DNA of 64,000 bases from Nitrosococcus halophilus Nc 4 (GCF_000024725.1 NC_013960.1:2962001-3026000), one strand, 5' to 3'. Positions 18,504 through 28,674 are shown, counted from the stretch's first letter. The notes: generated by a model from the sequence alone, not told the origin. Numbers and translations: made by a program.

Positions 18504-18796
18504 GACCTTAAAGGATAGATGAACAATAATTTCTTTGCTTAGCGCGTTTTTCAGCGGTTTAGCTAATATTAACCCTAAAGGCAGAATTCAGAGTGATCTT
18601 TCTGTGCTTCTAAGCGGTTAACTGCCGTTTCTAGTATGAATTCAGTGCTTTGCTATACTTTGGGTGCAAGTGTTTCAAAATGGGGGTAATAGATGCTTTT
18701 ATCCCTAAATGAATACAAGTGACCGATATGGAAAGGCATCTGATTATCGTTGGAAATGCTCCCTAGCTGCCTTGACGGTAAAGTACTGTAGTCCCT

Positions 18797-19651
18797 ATGT
18801 TGAATCTTTTGCACATTTCGGATCTTCACTTTGGAAAGCCTTTTTTACCCGAAGTTGGTGAGGCATTACTGGGTAAAATTGAGAAGCTCTCTCCCGAGCT
18901 TTTAGTGGTTAGCGGTGATCTTACTCAGCGGGCTAAAGCACAGGAGTTTAGGGCCGCCCGTGCTTATTTGGACCTTATGCCATCAATACCTCAGGTGGTT
19001 GTTCCTGGGAACCACGATATCCCTCTTTATCGAATTTTTGAACGGTTATTTCAGCCCTACGAACTCTATCGCCGTTATATTTCTGAGCAGCGCGATACCG
19101 TATTACATCAAAATAAGGCTGTCATTGTGGGATTAGACTCCACTAACCCTTATTTTGCTATCACTAATGGTCGGATTCATCGGAAGCAATTGGCTTTCTG
19201 TGCTAAAGCGTTTACGGAAGCCCCGGCGGAAGCCGTGCGGATTGTGGTAGCCCATCATCATTTTGCGCCAGCACCGGACTATAAAGGCGGCGAAGTGATG
19301 CCTAAGGCCAAACGGGCGCTGGATCTTTTCACCCAGCTAAAGGTTGATCTTATCCTGGCGGGTCATTTACACCGTGCTTATGTCGGCAACTCATTGGATG
19401 TTTATCCGGGGGAAGATCGGGAGCATGGTATCATTATTGCCCAATGCGGCACGAGTACTTCGCGGCGTGGCGTAGCACGTGAACAGGAAAAAAACTCTTT
19501 TAACTGGATAGAGATTTTGGCGGATTCCATTCGCATTTTCCATTATATGTACTTTAAGGATTACCGGAATTTCTATCCGGTTGCTAAGTATGAGTTTGCG
19601 CGTCCAAGTCAGCGTAGTTACTTAGCAGAAAGATTTTTAAATGAATCGTAA
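18797..19651 (+). CDS. Calcineurin-like metallophosphoesterase (CpdA-like)
   Basis: 284 residues with the five metallophosphatase motifs in order: ISDLHFG (Asp9, His11), GDLTQ (Asp41), GNHD (71-74), VVAHHHF and LAGHLHRAYVG. These bind a dinuclear metal centre. Order and length suit 3',5'-cAMP phosphodiesterase CpdA and related class III phosphodiesterases; the substrate is not settled. Soluble, cytoplasmic. It ends before a strong bidirectional hairpin at 19684-19726 that separates it from the convergent MBL-rhodanese gene. Confidence 0.87.
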   Translation: MLNLLHISDLHFGKPFLPEVGEALLGKIEKLSPELLVVSGDLTQRAKAQEFRAARAYLDLMPSIPQVVVPGNHDIPLYRIFERLFQPYELYRRYISEQRDTVLHQNKAVIVGLDSTNPYFAITNGRIHRKQLAFCAKAFTEAPAEAVRIVVAHHHFAPAPDYKGGEVMPKAKRALDLFTQLKVDLILAGHLHRAYVGNSLDVYPGEDREHGIIIAQCGTSTSRRGVAREQEKNSFNWIEILADSIRIFHYMYFKDYRNFYPVAKYEFARPSQRSYLAERFLNES

Positions 19652-19683
19652 ATGTTTGTTTTTATAGTAATGGTTTGAGTTTT

Positions 19684-19726
19684 CTCAGATCTCAGGAAAA
19701 TCTTAAATCGCTTCCTGAGATCTGAG
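19684..19726. terminator. Bidirectional terminator hairpin between convergent genes
   Basis: Perfect 15-bp inverted repeat, CTCAGATCTCAGGAA at 19684-19698 and its complement at 19712-19726, with a 13-nt AT-rich loop. T-rich sequence on the left (tttgagttttct) would serve the minus-strand transcript. Confidence 0.7.
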
Positions 19727-19753
19727 CCTCTCACAATGAACTTTTCTGCCTGG

Positions 19754-21151
19754 TTAGGTGGTGATTTTATCAGGACAACATTTTTTCCAGGCCCCAAATC
19801 CTCCGACAAGATCCAACAAATTAGCTATTCCATGCTTTTGCATTAGGCTCGCTGCAATTGATGAGCGGTAACCTGATCCACAATGGACTACAATTTCTTT
19901 ATCCTGGGGAATTTTATCAATCTGTTCTTCAAGTTTATTCAAAGGAATGTTAAGACTCTCCCCAATCCGACTCTCCTTCCATTCTTTCTCCGTGCGGACA
20001 TCGAGAACAAGAGGAGGGGTCGCTGCGGAAAGTTTCTCAGATAATGTGGGGGCCGTGATACGCTCTGTCCGGCGCACAAGGTCAGGATGTTTATCCAATG
20101 CTTGCATCCCACCTTTAAGATAGCCTGCAACACTATCAAAACCAATTCGCCCAAGCCGCATTGCCGCCTCTCTTTCCCGGCCAGGTTCTGCAATGATAAT
20201 GATGGGCTGGGTTCGATCCAGTAAGGTCCCCGCCCAGGTAGCAAAGGACCCGCCTAAGCCGATGTTGAGGCTATCGGCTAGGTGTGAGCCTGCAAAGTCT
20301 GCGGCATCGCGCACATCCAACAGTTGTGCTCCAGTATCTTTCTGTTTGAGGACTTCTTCCAAGGAAAGGGGTTGTATTTCCGTTTCTAATGCCTCTTCTA
20401 AAGTGGGTCGCTCTTTACGGTTGAGGATGGCGTCATAAGAAAAATATTGTGGTGCTTCCGGTTGGTTAGAAGTGACGAGCTTGATGAAATCCTCTTGACT
20501 CATGGGCTGCAGGGCATAGTTATACTGGCGTTGAACGCCCAGAGTGGAAACAGTATCCGTGCTTAGATTCCTTCCGCACATTGAACCTGCTCCATGGGCA
20601 GGATAGACCAGGGTTTTGTCGGGTAATTGCAGCAATTTGTTGTGAAGGGAGTCGTAGAGATCCGCTGCCAGTTCCTCTGCCGTGACACCAAACGATGCCA
20701 GCAGATCAGGACGGCCGACATCACCGATGAAAAGAGTATCTCCAGTAAGTACCCCATAGGGAATGGCCGGGTCTTTCTCTAAGTCATAGACAACAAGAGA
20801 AATTCCCTCTGGTGTGTGACCGGGCGTTTCAAAAATTTTGATGCGGACTTTGCCAAAATCCAAGATCTCGCCATCTTTGACTGGGGTAAATTCATAATCG
20901 GCATCAGCGCGTGCACCCAAATAAATTTTTGCGCCTGTCTGGTCTCGAAGTTCAATATGGCCGGCAATAAAATCTGCATGAAAATGGGTTAGAAAAACAT
21001 GGCGAATAGTAAAGCCTTGTTCTTGAGATTCCTGGAGATATTGGTCAATATCCCGTTGCGGGTCCACAATGATCGCCGTTTTGGTCTGTTCATCTCCAAT
21101 CAGATAGGATGCATGGGCAAGGCATCCTAAATAAAATTGTTTGAAATACAT
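19754..21151 (-). CDS. Persulfide-dioxygenase-like MBL hydrolase fused to two rhodanese domains
   Basis: 465 residues. The N-terminal metallo-beta-lactamase fold has THFHADF (His56, His58, Asp60) and later LTGDTLFIGDVGRPDL and YPAHGAGSMC, as in ETHE1-type persulfide (sulfur) dioxygenases with a mononuclear iron site. Two rhodanese domains follow. The first (around 270-350) has IIIIAEPGRE where the catalytic Cys should be, so it is probably inactive. The second keeps VVHCGSGYRS. The protein likely oxidises glutathione persulfide or handles sulfane sulfur, fitting a sulfur-tolerant chemolithotroph. Monocistronic, minus strand. Confidence 0.9.
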   Translation of the reverse strand: MYFKQFYLGCLAHASYLIGDEQTKTAIIVDPQRDIDQYLQESQEQGFTIRHVFLTHFHADFIAGHIELRDQTGAKIYLGARADADYEFTPVKDGEILDFGKVRIKIFETPGHTPEGISLVVYDLEKDPAIPYGVLTGDTLFIGDVGRPDLLASFGVTAEELAADLYDSLHNKLLQLPDKTLVYPAHGAGSMCGRNLSTDTVSTLGVQRQYNYALQPMSQEDFIKLVTSNQPEAPQYFSYDAILNRKERPTLEEALETEIQPLSLEEVLKQKDTGAQLLDVRDAADFAGSHLADSLNIGLGGSFATWAGTLLDRTQPIIIIAEPGREREAAMRLGRIGFDSVAGYLKGGMQALDKHPDLVRRTERITAPTLSEKLSAATPPLVLDVRTEKEWKESRIGESLNIPLNKLEEQIDKIPQDKEIVVHCGSGYRSSIAASLMQKHGIANLLDLVGGFGAWKKCCPDKITT

Positions 21152-21367
21152 AAAGGTTTCCTCGGGGGCCTTGGGTTTATCCTATATAATCCATAAAAAT
21201 AGGCAATTTAATTCTGTTTCGCAACCTCTTGAGGCTTAATAATTTCAGTGAGTTAGTACTAAAATATACCAATCCGGGGGTTCGGGCAAATTTACCTATT
21301 CTGTCTGTTCTGCCGGTTCAGCCATGGAAACTGGTTTAGTTATAATACAGTAAAAGGGGAACAGGAC

Positions 21368-22327
21368 ATGAGCGAGGATATTAATTCTAAAAAATTTGGC
21401 CAACGGAGTGATGAGGTGTTTATCCGTGAACCCGGCAGCAGAACTTACCAAACTAAGCAAGGCCTTGAGTTCAAGGCCTTAGCCGAGACCCTCTGGGAAT
21501 CCGCTGTTCTCAGCGAGAATATTTATTCGGGTGATTGGGTAAAAGATGGTAACGGATGGAGATCTCCATTGAGGAACGGAGTGGCAGTGCCGGGCCAGGG
21601 TCCAAGTGATTATAAGGTCGCCTGCGCACCTGGTGAAAGGGGGCGGCTGTCTTTGCCTGGTTGGATGTTCTGGGGCGACTTTCCAAGTCGAGATTTAGCC
21701 GAGGAAGCTGAAAAGACGGGATTATACATGGAGGTATGGGAAAAGATGTTGTCTGGCAAGAGAACAATCACGGTGATTTTTAAGGGGACTCAATTCGAAA
21801 GTTGGCGTGATTGGCGCTCCAATTTACGATGGTTTTGGAGAGGGGTTCAGCATTTCGTTCCTTTTTACGAGGACCAATATACGATAGTGGCAAAAAAATT
21901 CGGGGATGAATTTGTGGGGGAATTCATTCGGCGGGGATACCACTCGAGAGACGTTTCTATTGTCTCATGCGGTCATTCGCTGGGTGGTGGTTTGGCACAG
22001 CAATTTGCTTATTCTTTACCTTTGCACCCTGAAGTTCCAAGGGTCTCCCAGGTCTTTGCCTTTAATCCATCACCAGTGACTGGTTGGTACAGCGTGGACG
22101 AAGAGATCCGCACCCCTAATGCCTTTGGACTAGCCATTGACCGAGTGTTTGAGCACGGTGAGGTGTTAGCTTACCTCCGCTTGCTATTGAGCTATCTCTA
22201 TCCGCCTTCTGCTTCAAACCCCAGCATACGAGAAATTCGCGTTAATTTCGTTAGCTCCCGGAATTTTTTAACCAATCATGGAATGCGTCCTCTTGTATGT
22301 GGTTTATTAAGCCATTTAGAGGGATAA
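21368..22327 (+). CDS. Lipase-like (class 3) alpha/beta hydrolase
   Basis: 319 residues. VSCGHSLGGGLAQQFAY in the middle is the GxSxG nucleophile elbow of class 3 lipases, preceded by TVIFKGTQFESWRDWRSNLRWFW, which matches their oxyanion-side strand and helix. The catalytic Asp and His are less clear; the C-terminal NHG is a candidate His. No signal peptide, so cytoplasmic unless exported otherwise. RBS AAGGGGA upstream of ATG 21368. The substrate cannot be predicted. Confidence 0.75.
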   Translation: MSEDINSKKFGQRSDEVFIREPGSRTYQTKQGLEFKALAETLWESAVLSENIYSGDWVKDGNGWRSPLRNGVAVPGQGPSDYKVACAPGERGRLSLPGWMFWGDFPSRDLAEEAEKTGLYMEVWEKMLSGKRTITVIFKGTQFESWRDWRSNLRWFWRGVQHFVPFYEDQYTIVAKKFGDEFVGEFIRRGYHSRDVSIVSCGHSLGGGLAQQFAYSLPLHPEVPRVSQVFAFNPSPVTGWYSVDEEIRTPNAFGLAIDRVFEHGEVLAYLRLLLSYLYPPSASNPSIREIRVNFVSSRNFLTNHGMRPLVCGLLSHLEG

Positions 22328-22385
22328 TCGCCTTAAAATCAAATTCTGGTGGCGCCTAATGCTATTTGCCAGGGATGGCGAGTAC

Positions 22386-23294
22386 TTATTTGATTTTTAA
22401 TGCTTGTGCTCTGCCCCTGTTAAACGACAGCGATTTTTCTTGAGATTCTAAAAAAATTTCTTCATCAAAAGCTTTATCGCCCTCTGGAAAGGGGGTCCCT
22501 TGTTTCCGAAGTCCTTTAAAGTCATAAAGAGTAGAATCGGCCAAATGGGAAGGTTTGACATTCTGTAGAGCCCGGAACATGGTCTCAAGGCGCCCGGGAA
22601 ATTGTCTGTCCCAGGTTTTCATCATTTCCTTGATAGCTTGGCGTTGGAGGTTTGCCTGAGAGCCACAGAGGTTACAAGGGATAATAGGGAAGGCTTTAAT
22701 TTTAGCGTAGACCTCCAGATCTTTTTCCCGGCAGTAAGCTAAAGGGCGGATCACGATATGTTTCCCATCATCGCTGAGCAATTTCGGTGGCATGCCTTTG
22801 AGAGTCCCGCCATGGAACATATTGAGAAAAAGGGTTTCGAGGATGTCATCTCGGTGATGGCCTAGAGCGATTTTGGTTGCCCCCAGTTCTTCGGCGGTTC
22901 CGTATAGGATGCCCCGTCGCAGGCGCGAGCATAGGGAACAGGTGGTTTTTCCCTCGGGAATGACCCGTTTGACTACGCTGTAGGTATCCCGCTCCACAAT
23001 TTGGTAAGGTACGCCTAAGGACTCTAAGTATTGAGGGAGGATATGCTCTGGGAAACCCGGTTGCTTTTGGTCAAGATTAACGGCAATTAACTCGAAATCC
23101 ACCGGCGCATGTTTCTGTAGATTGAGGAGTATGTCGAGTAGGGCGTAGCTATCCTTGCCTCCCGATAGACAGACCATCACCCGATCTTTAGCCTCAATCA
23201 TATTGAAATCCTCGATAGCTTGGCCTACGAGGCGGCGCAATCTCTTCTGGAGTTTGTTCGCGTTATATTGTGCTTTGGGGGATTGCTCGTTCAC
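22386..23294 (-). CDS. ttcA: tRNA 2-thiocytidine(32) synthetase TtcA
   Basis: 302 residues from a GTG start at 23294 (AAGGT upstream). The PP-loop SGGKDS is at residues 44-49 and the cysteines that bind the Fe-S cluster are Cys119 and Cys122 ([12 protein letters not shown]) plus the CNLCGSQ motif near 207. TtcA adenylates C32 of some tRNAs and replaces its oxygen with sulfur. Length and motifs match the enterobacterial enzyme. Soluble, cytoplasmic, monocistronic. Confidence 0.95.
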   Translation of the reverse strand: MNEQSPKAQYNANKLQKRLRRLVGQAIEDFNMIEAKDRVMVCLSGGKDSYALLDILLNLQKHAPVDFELIAVNLDQKQPGFPEHILPQYLESLGVPYQIVERDTYSVVKRVIPEGKTTCSLCSRLRRGILYGTAEELGATKIALGHHRDDILETLFLNMFHGGTLKGMPPKLLSDDGKHIVIRPLAYCREKDLEVYAKIKAFPIIPCNLCGSQANLQRQAIKEMMKTWDRQFPGRLETMFRALQNVKPSHLADSTLYDFKGLRKQGTPFPEGDKAFDEEIFLESQEKSLSFNRGRAQALKIK

Positions 23295-23378
23295 CTGGAT
23301 GACCTTACCTTTTCTGAGAATAGAAGTATTGATGTAAGTTGAGTGAACTTAGGCATTTTAACCCTATACTTTAAAGAA

Positions 23379-25706
23379 TCACAAATTCTGGTAGCGATTT
23401 AAATCTAGAATACCTGCTTCAAGGGGTAGAGTTTCTTCCAGATAGAAGGTGAAATCACTCACCAGAGACCAAAAATCTTCATGGGTGCGGCGAATACCCC
23501 AGCGCTCAATAATTTGGGTAAAACTTTCTTCATCTTTGCTACTATTTAAGGCTGAAACAAAATCGCCTAGTTCTTTCTCCGCTATATTGAAAGCAAAATT
23601 GGGATAGCTACCCAGTATGCCTGGAGAGATGGTGAGGGTATCCCGTTCAGGTAAATAGCGCAATTTTTCACCGGCAATGAATGCCACGTTGGTATGCATC
23701 CGGTTACGGACAAGAGAATAAATTTCGCGTTCACCCTGTTCGCTATAAATACACAGTAGACTCATCTCGGGTAAGAAATTAATCACGGGTAGATCTTTTG
23801 CGGTAGGCCCTACCAGTATGGTGAGAGCTTTGTCAACCCGTTGCGCGAATAGGGAGGAGCCGGTGCGGCGACATTCTTTTTTGCTGCAACGGTTGATGAC
23901 ATCTTTCGGACCAGCGATAGCTCCAAGATAAGGGAGTAGTTGTTTTAGAAATTCTTTTTTAGGATACTGACTATGGAAGGCAACCGCCGTTGGCGATGTT
24001 TTGTCTATACTTGCATAAGACAGGAATAATTTTAATTGACCTGTGTCTTGATACCAGTCATTGAGGTATTGCTCCCGTGATTGGGGAGGTAACCAGCGTA
24101 GAAAATTTTGTTCAGCCCCGTTTCGGATAAGATCGAAATAAAGCCGGGTTTGAAGTTGGTGAGAGACATTCCCAAAAACATCGAAATTAACCACTAATTC
24201 ATAGTAACTACGCTCAAATAGCGGATAGTCCATGATCCATACAGTTTTAGGAAAAGCACCAAGCAACCCGCGTTTTACTGAAGAATTATCAAAGTGTCGG
24301 AAGACGGTCAGAGCGGCATTGCTGTTATGGCCATCACCGTTCCAAATATCTTTTAGGGAAGGCCCTTGTGGTTTTGTTTTCAGATAAGCTTGTTGTCGAA
24401 ATCCTAGGTAATTGTTACGTTTGTCTTGATAGGATAGCCATTGTGGCCCCATCGACAGTAAGTCTCCATTCTGGCCGGGAGTTGTCAATAAAGGGGTTAT
24501 TTTGGCTTGGTAGTCATCGTCGGTAAGGTAGAGATCATGATCTGGATCCTGAAAGAAAGTCCAGAAATGATCGCGAATGACATCGGTGGCAAACTGGCCG
24601 CGACAAACGGGACCACGAATAAAGGTGCGGACAAAATATTCTGCATTATCTAGCATGAATTGATAGCGGGCGCGAGGAGGAATGGCGGCAAAGGTAGCAA
24701 ATGGATTGGCGGCACCTTCGTCACTATAATCGGGTAATTGTTCCACTCGCCAGCTATCGCTAAAGAAAAGCTTGTTAACCCGATTGAGTTTTTTTTCACT
24801 GAGTGGATAAGTGATATGGGATTTATGCACAATGGTCCCGATCAATGGACGTAGACGATACCAAAATGGATTTTTGGGGGCATCGTTGGGACGGCGGGTC
24901 GCTACTATTTTAATGGGCTCCCCTGGTGGGGTATAGGAGCGTACCAGTTCAAAAAAATGTTGCTTATCGGCATGGTCCTCAAAATATAGATGGGCCAGAA
25001 ATAGATGCTCATAGAGCCAACGGGCCACTAAGCGGCTGCGATTGTCTTTCTTATTCAGTAGCGCTTCCCACTGATTAATGGCGCTTTGTTCCGCCTCTGA
25101 CAAATTAATTTTTGGAGGCTCCTGGGGTGCGCCTGCCTGGAGCCAGCGCCGAATAGTTGTCAGTTCCTCATCAGTCAGGCCGGTGGTTGCCAACGGCATG
25201 CCCTCATAGGGGTGGTGTTTGGCGTAATCGTTGAACTCTTCTGATGTGGGACAGACATTTTCCCGCTTAAGTCCTAGCTTGATATCCTCTGGCAGCTTGC
25301 TGTTGGGCTCAAAAGATTGGCTTCGGCCCAGCAACAACATTCGATAAAGCAATGATGTTTCTGGCCCCTCGGTGCCATCAATAACTGAGAAGAAGCCTTT
25401 ATCACGCCAGCCTGCGGTGCTATTGGCATCAATGGTTAAGCGGGTCGGTTCGACAGCTTCAGTGCGAATGCCGTTATAGACGGGTTGCTTACTGGCGCCA
25501 CGATCCAAGCCTTTACTGGTTTTCAGTTTGAGCTGACAAGGAGCATCATAACAACTGTGGCAAGCAACACATTTTTGTTCAAAGATGGGGAAAATATGCT
25601 TTTGATAGGAGGGTGTTTCCCTGTTAGTTTCAGCATAAGCAGATAGCGTAAGCAGCAGCAAGCAAAGCAAAGCTTTCGGTAAAACCCACAACGGCTGTGA
25701 TGGCAT
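23379..25706 (-). CDS. cti: Fatty acid cis/trans isomerase (cytochrome c type)
   Basis: 775 residues, the normal Cti length. A signal peptide (residues 1-25, ending AYAE) directs it to the periplasm, followed by CVACH at 46-50, the heme c site that defines the enzyme, and nearby paired Cys. Later FWYRLRPLIGTIVHKSHITYPL and AEYFVRTFIRGPVCRG are family-typical. Cti turns cis unsaturated membrane fatty acids into trans without shifting the double bond, a fast response to solvents, heat and salt. Monocistronic; its 5' end is next to rlmM on the same strand, 32 bp after it. Confidence 0.93.
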   Translation of the reverse strand: MPSQPLWVLPKALLCLLLLTLSAYAETNRETPSYQKHIFPIFEQKCVACHSCYDAPCQLKLKTSKGLDRGASKQPVYNGIRTEAVEPTRLTIDANSTAGWRDKGFFSVIDGTEGPETSLLYRMLLLGRSQSFEPNSKLPEDIKLGLKRENVCPTSEEFNDYAKHHPYEGMPLATTGLTDEELTTIRRWLQAGAPQEPPKINLSEAEQSAINQWEALLNKKDNRSRLVARWLYEHLFLAHLYFEDHADKQHFFELVRSYTPPGEPIKIVATRRPNDAPKNPFWYRLRPLIGTIVHKSHITYPLSEKKLNRVNKLFFSDSWRVEQLPDYSDEGAANPFATFAAIPPRARYQFMLDNAEYFVRTFIRGPVCRGQFATDVIRDHFWTFFQDPDHDLYLTDDDYQAKITPLLTTPGQNGDLLSMGPQWLSYQDKRNNYLGFRQQAYLKTKPQGPSLKDIWNGDGHNSNAALTVFRHFDNSSVKRGLLGAFPKTVWIMDYPLFERSYYELVVNFDVFGNVSHQLQTRLYFDLIRNGAEQNFLRWLPPQSREQYLNDWYQDTGQLKLFLSYASIDKTSPTAVAFHSQYPKKEFLKQLLPYLGAIAGPKDVINRCSKKECRRTGSSLFAQRVDKALTILVGPTAKDLPVINFLPEMSLLCIYSEQGEREIYSLVRNRMHTNVAFIAGEKLRYLPERDTLTISPGILGSYPNFAFNIAEKELGDFVSALNSSKDEESFTQIIERWGIRRTHEDFWSLVSDFTFYLEETLPLEAGILDLNRYQNL

Positions 25707-25737
25707 TTATAGACCCCTTTCCGAACGGCTGAGAGGC

Positions 25738-26853
25738 TTATTGTACCGTGGTTTTCTTTTTAGGAGAGAGGGCTTTAGATTGATAGCGCTTGTCTTTACG
25801 GCGGAGATAGCCGGTCACTTCCTCCCGGTCATGATAGAGCTGCTTGAAGGAAAGTTCATAGGGAATCCCCGCCCTGCTTAAGGTCTCGGCCATCAAGGCC
25901 GTACAGATCTGCACCTCATGGTAACGTTTTTTCATTGGAAGTTTCAGATTGAATATGCATTGTCGGCACCATCCTTGGGCTAGCCATTGAGCTGCAAGCT
26001 GGGCTACACGGCGTGGCTGCTCCACCATATCGCAGACCATCCAGTCCGCAAAATGCCGGGGTGCGTAACGAAATGCATCCGCCTGCCGGTGCTCTACCAG
26101 GCCAGATTCCATTAATGAAGGTGCTAATGCGCCATTGTCCACCGCCGTTACCCGGATTCCTCGACGCACAAACTGCCAGGTCCAGCCCCCTGGCGCGGCC
26201 CCCAAATCTACCGCCTGCATTCCTGGTTGGAGGCGCTCCTGCCGCTGCTTTGGAGTCAAAAATACCTGCCAGGCCTCCTCTAGTTTCAGGGTAGCGCGGC
26301 TAGGGGCGTTGGCTGGGCACCTCAAGCGGGGAATACCCATGAACCAGGGTGATGAATGGGAGGGAGAGGAAATGCCGGGATAGGCGGCGACCGAGCTGAG
26401 GAAAAAAACATGTGCTCGGGGTGCGGTCGCATTTCCGGGGTCCACTTTGCCCCGTTGCTCTAGCATGCTACGCAAGGGCTTGGAAAATTTGCGGCAAAAG
26501 GTCAATAATGCCTTGGACTCGTTGGTATCGGCGGTCTCTACCCAAATCTCGGAGAATTGTTCACACTGGCTTTCCAGGGCGGCCGCAATGGGTGTTACGC
26601 GATCAGTGATTGGTAAATCCTTCAATAGGCCGCTGGAGACGAAAAGCTGGCGGGCGAAAACCAGGTCGAGAAGACTTATCCGATCGGTGAATTGTTGCGC
26701 TGCGCCCTTTTCATATAGGGTGAAGACTACATATCCGGTGCCGGGTTTGGCGCGAGCATAACCGGCTAAGCCTTGCTCCGTAGTCTGGGCCTGGAGTTCT
26801 GCTGCACACTCGCCCTCGAAACCCGCCCGGCAATAGGCGATAAGGCACTCCAT
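25738..26853 (-). CDS. rlmM: 23S rRNA 2'-O-ribose methyltransferase RlmM (C2498)
   Basis: 371 residues from the ATG at 26853, giving MECLIAYCRAGFEGECAAELQ, the normal RlmM N-terminus; a longer frame from 26910 would overlap msrA. THUMP-like N-terminal part, then a Rossmann methyltransferase domain with AVDLGAAPGGWTWQF (SAM site), VDNGAL, DWMVCDMVEQP and FNLKLPMKKRYHEV (catalytic Lys). It modifies C2498 in the peptidyl transferase loop. Lies 17 bp downstream of msrA, so an msrA-rlmM transcript is likely. Confidence 0.94.
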   Translation of the reverse strand: MECLIAYCRAGFEGECAAELQAQTTEQGLAGYARAKPGTGYVVFTLYEKGAAQQFTDRISLLDLVFARQLFVSSGLLKDLPITDRVTPIAAALESQCEQFSEIWVETADTNESKALLTFCRKFSKPLRSMLEQRGKVDPGNATAPRAHVFFLSSVAAYPGISSPSHSSPWFMGIPRLRCPANAPSRATLKLEEAWQVFLTPKQRQERLQPGMQAVDLGAAPGGWTWQFVRRGIRVTAVDNGALAPSLMESGLVEHRQADAFRYAPRHFADWMVCDMVEQPRRVAQLAAQWLAQGWCRQCIFNLKLPMKKRYHEVQICTALMAETLSRAGIPYELSFKQLYHDREEVTGYLRRKDKRYQSKALSPKKKTTVQ

Positions 26854-26870
26854 TTCCTGAATAATAGTGT

Positions 26871-27506
26871 TTAAAGGGGGCAGCTGACTCCAGTGCCGCC
26901 AATCCCACAATATCCGTGTGGGTTTTTGGCCAAATATTGCTGATGAGAAGGCTCGGCGTAATAAAATTCCGGTGCTGGGCGAATTTCGGTGGAGATTGGG
27001 CCATAGCCGGCTTCTTGCAGTTTGTCTTCGTAGATCTTCTTCGAGGATTCTACCGCCATTTTCTGCTTGTCGTTATAAATATAGACGGCGGAGCGATACT
27101 GGGTGCCGAGATCATTTCCCTGACGCATACCTTGGGTAGGGTCGTGGGATTCCCAAAAAATCCTAAGCAGTGAGGCGTAGCTGACCACCTGGGGATCGTA
27201 GACCACTAACACCACCTCGGTGTGTCCGGTCATCCCCGTGCATACTTGCTCATAGGTGGGATTGGGCGTATGCCCGCCTGCATACCCTACCGCAGTGGTA
27301 TAAACTCCTTCTGTTTGCCAAAATTTGCGCTCCGCGCCCCAAAAACAGCCCATCCCAAATAGGGCTTGTTCCATACCCTTGGGAAAGGGAGGTAGGAGCG
27401 GGTGACCACTGACATAATGCCGTTCTGGCACTGGCATTTTTTCTGTTCGGCCCGGCAGTGCTTCTTCAGCCGTGGGCATTTCGATTTTTTGGTGACGTTT
27501 AAACAC
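26871..27506 (-). CDS. msrA: Peptide methionine-(S)-S-oxide reductase
   Basis: 211 residues. [13 protein letters not shown] carries the catalytic Cys54; [26 protein letters not shown] and [13 protein letters not shown] are the other MsrA signatures. [14 protein letters not shown] at the C-terminus supplies the resolving cysteines. Repairs methionine-S-sulfoxide in proteins with thioredoxin. No signal peptide, so cytoplasmic. Upstream of rlmM on the same strand. Confidence 0.96.
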   Translation of the reverse strand: MFKRHQKIEMPTAEEALPGRTEKMPVPERHYVSGHPLLPPFPKGMEQALFGMGCFWGAERKFWQTEGVYTTAVGYAGGHTPNPTYEQVCTGMTGHTEVVLVVYDPQVVSYASLLRIFWESHDPTQGMRQGNDLGTQYRSAVYIYNDKQKMAVESSKKIYEDKLQEAGYGPISTEIRPAPEFYYAEPSHQQYLAKNPHGYCGIGGTGVSCPL

Positions 27507-27678
27507 GAGAAGTCTCTCTCCTGTTAGGCTCTATGCTATCGGACCGTATCACCCGGTTACCGGTTCAATGGGGGAGGGAAATAGGCAAGGCGGGCTCTGG
27601 CGTTTGTGAGAGGTCCAGTATCGACGCGATTGGGATAAACGCTAGATAGCTGATATTGCCCGGATTATTCCTGATGTC

Positions 27679-28053
27679 TTAACCGGTTCGCAGCAGGGCC
27701 ACAGCGAGCAATATCCAAGCAATAATAAAGGCGGTGCCACCGAAGGGGGTAACCGCGCCTAACCAGCCCAATTTGGTGAACGCCAATAGATAAAGACTGC
27801 CAGAGAAAAGCAAAATGCCGATGAACATTAAGATTCCTGACCATTTGATTAAGCTGCCGCCGCCTATCCAGTGAGAAATTATGCCAATTAAAATAAGACC
27901 CAAGGCATGATACATGTGGTATTCGACGCCCGTTTGCCAAACTTCCAGCATCCGAGGCTCGAGTTTGGCCCGCAGCCCATGGGCGCCGAAAGCACCTAAA
28001 ATGACGCCCAAGGCGGCAAGAATTGCGCCAACACTGATGAAGAATTTGGCCAC
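27679..28053 (-). CDS. DUF423 small membrane protein (YgdD-like)
   Basis: 124 residues with four predicted membrane helices. ILGAFGAHGLRAKLEPRMLEVWQTGVEYHMYHALGL, split over residues 20-55, is the DUF423 signature, and the end ATPFGGTAFIIAWILLA also matches. Inner membrane, function unknown. The start ATG has AAGAGG upstream (minus strand). Confidence 0.88.
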   Translation of the reverse strand: MAKFFISVGAILAALGVILGAFGAHGLRAKLEPRMLEVWQTGVEYHMYHALGLILIGIISHWIGGGSLIKWSGILMFIGILLFSGSLYLLAFTKLGWLGAVTPFGGTAFIIAWILLAVALLRTG

Positions 28054-28389
28054 CGTTGTTACCTCTTAAGGAAAGTAGAAGAAAAACCTTTTTAAGGCGC
28101 TCATGTCCTGAATGCTGCCCCTAACGGAGGAGGAGTGTAACAAAAAGTTTGCATCTTTGTCTTTGCTTGCGGGGGTTCCCCCTTCCCCTTCTAAATCAGC
28201 TCCTTCTGGATAATAGGGGCGATTGCCTCTACTGTTCTATTCAGGTGAATAATTAAGAAGGAGCGTGGTGCTTAGGTTGCCGACATTCGAGGACGTTCTC
28301 GAAATTATGATATTGAATAGCCGCTGTTTGGGTCCCGTTGCTCAAGGGACGGGAACATCAAACCCTCTGTCGAAAAAAGGAGTAAACCC
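28054..28389. other. Intergenic region with a small hairpin upstream of the DUF4242 gene
   Basis: About 335 bp between divergent genes. At 28333-28354 TCCCGT pairs with ACGGGA around a 10-nt loop; a rival pairing GTCCC (28332-28336) with GGGAC (28346-28350) is possible. This lies in the 5' leader of the DUF4242 gene and might regulate it, but matches no riboswitch class I know. Nothing else is recognised. Confidence 0.35.
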
Positions 28390-28674
28390 ATGAACACTTA
28401 TATGATCCGTCGTCGAAGCGCCTGGAAGACGCCCCAAGAACTGGAAGAAGCGGCTAACCGCTCAAAGCGAGTTGGGAATGAGGAAATGCCCGACCAGGTG
28501 CGCTGGATCCGGTCCTATGTGGTGGAGGAAGAGGATGGTCAGCTTGGTACGGTCTGTATTTACCAGGCCACCGACCCCGAAGCGATCCGGGAGCATGCCA
28601 AGCGTGCTGGCCTGCAAGCGGATGAAATCATTCCCGTTGCTGAGACCGTAGTGGTCCGGGAAGATCCAGCGTAG
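28390..28674 (+). CDS. DUF4242 (SCO4226-like) small protein
   Basis: 94 residues, AAGGAG ribosome site 8 nt before ATG 28390. The sequence RWIRSYVVEEEDGQLGTVCIYQATDPEAIREHAKRAGL is the DUF4242 core (quoted here as a span, residues 37-74). The fold is a small ferredoxin-like dimer; a Streptomyces member binds nickel. No catalytic motif. Followed directly by a perfect palindrome that probably ends the transcript, so it is monocistronic. Confidence 0.82.
   Translation: MNTYMIRRRSAWKTPQELEEAANRSKRVGNEEMPDQVRWIRSYVVEEEDGQLGTVCIYQATDPEAIREHAKRAGLQADEIIPVAETVVVREDPA

Noticed and set aside
22335-22397. AAAATCAAAT...ATTTGATTTT as a terminator between the lipase and ttcA genes
   Set aside because: The loop is over 40 nt, the right arm runs into the ttcA end, and the stem is AT-only; too weak to call.
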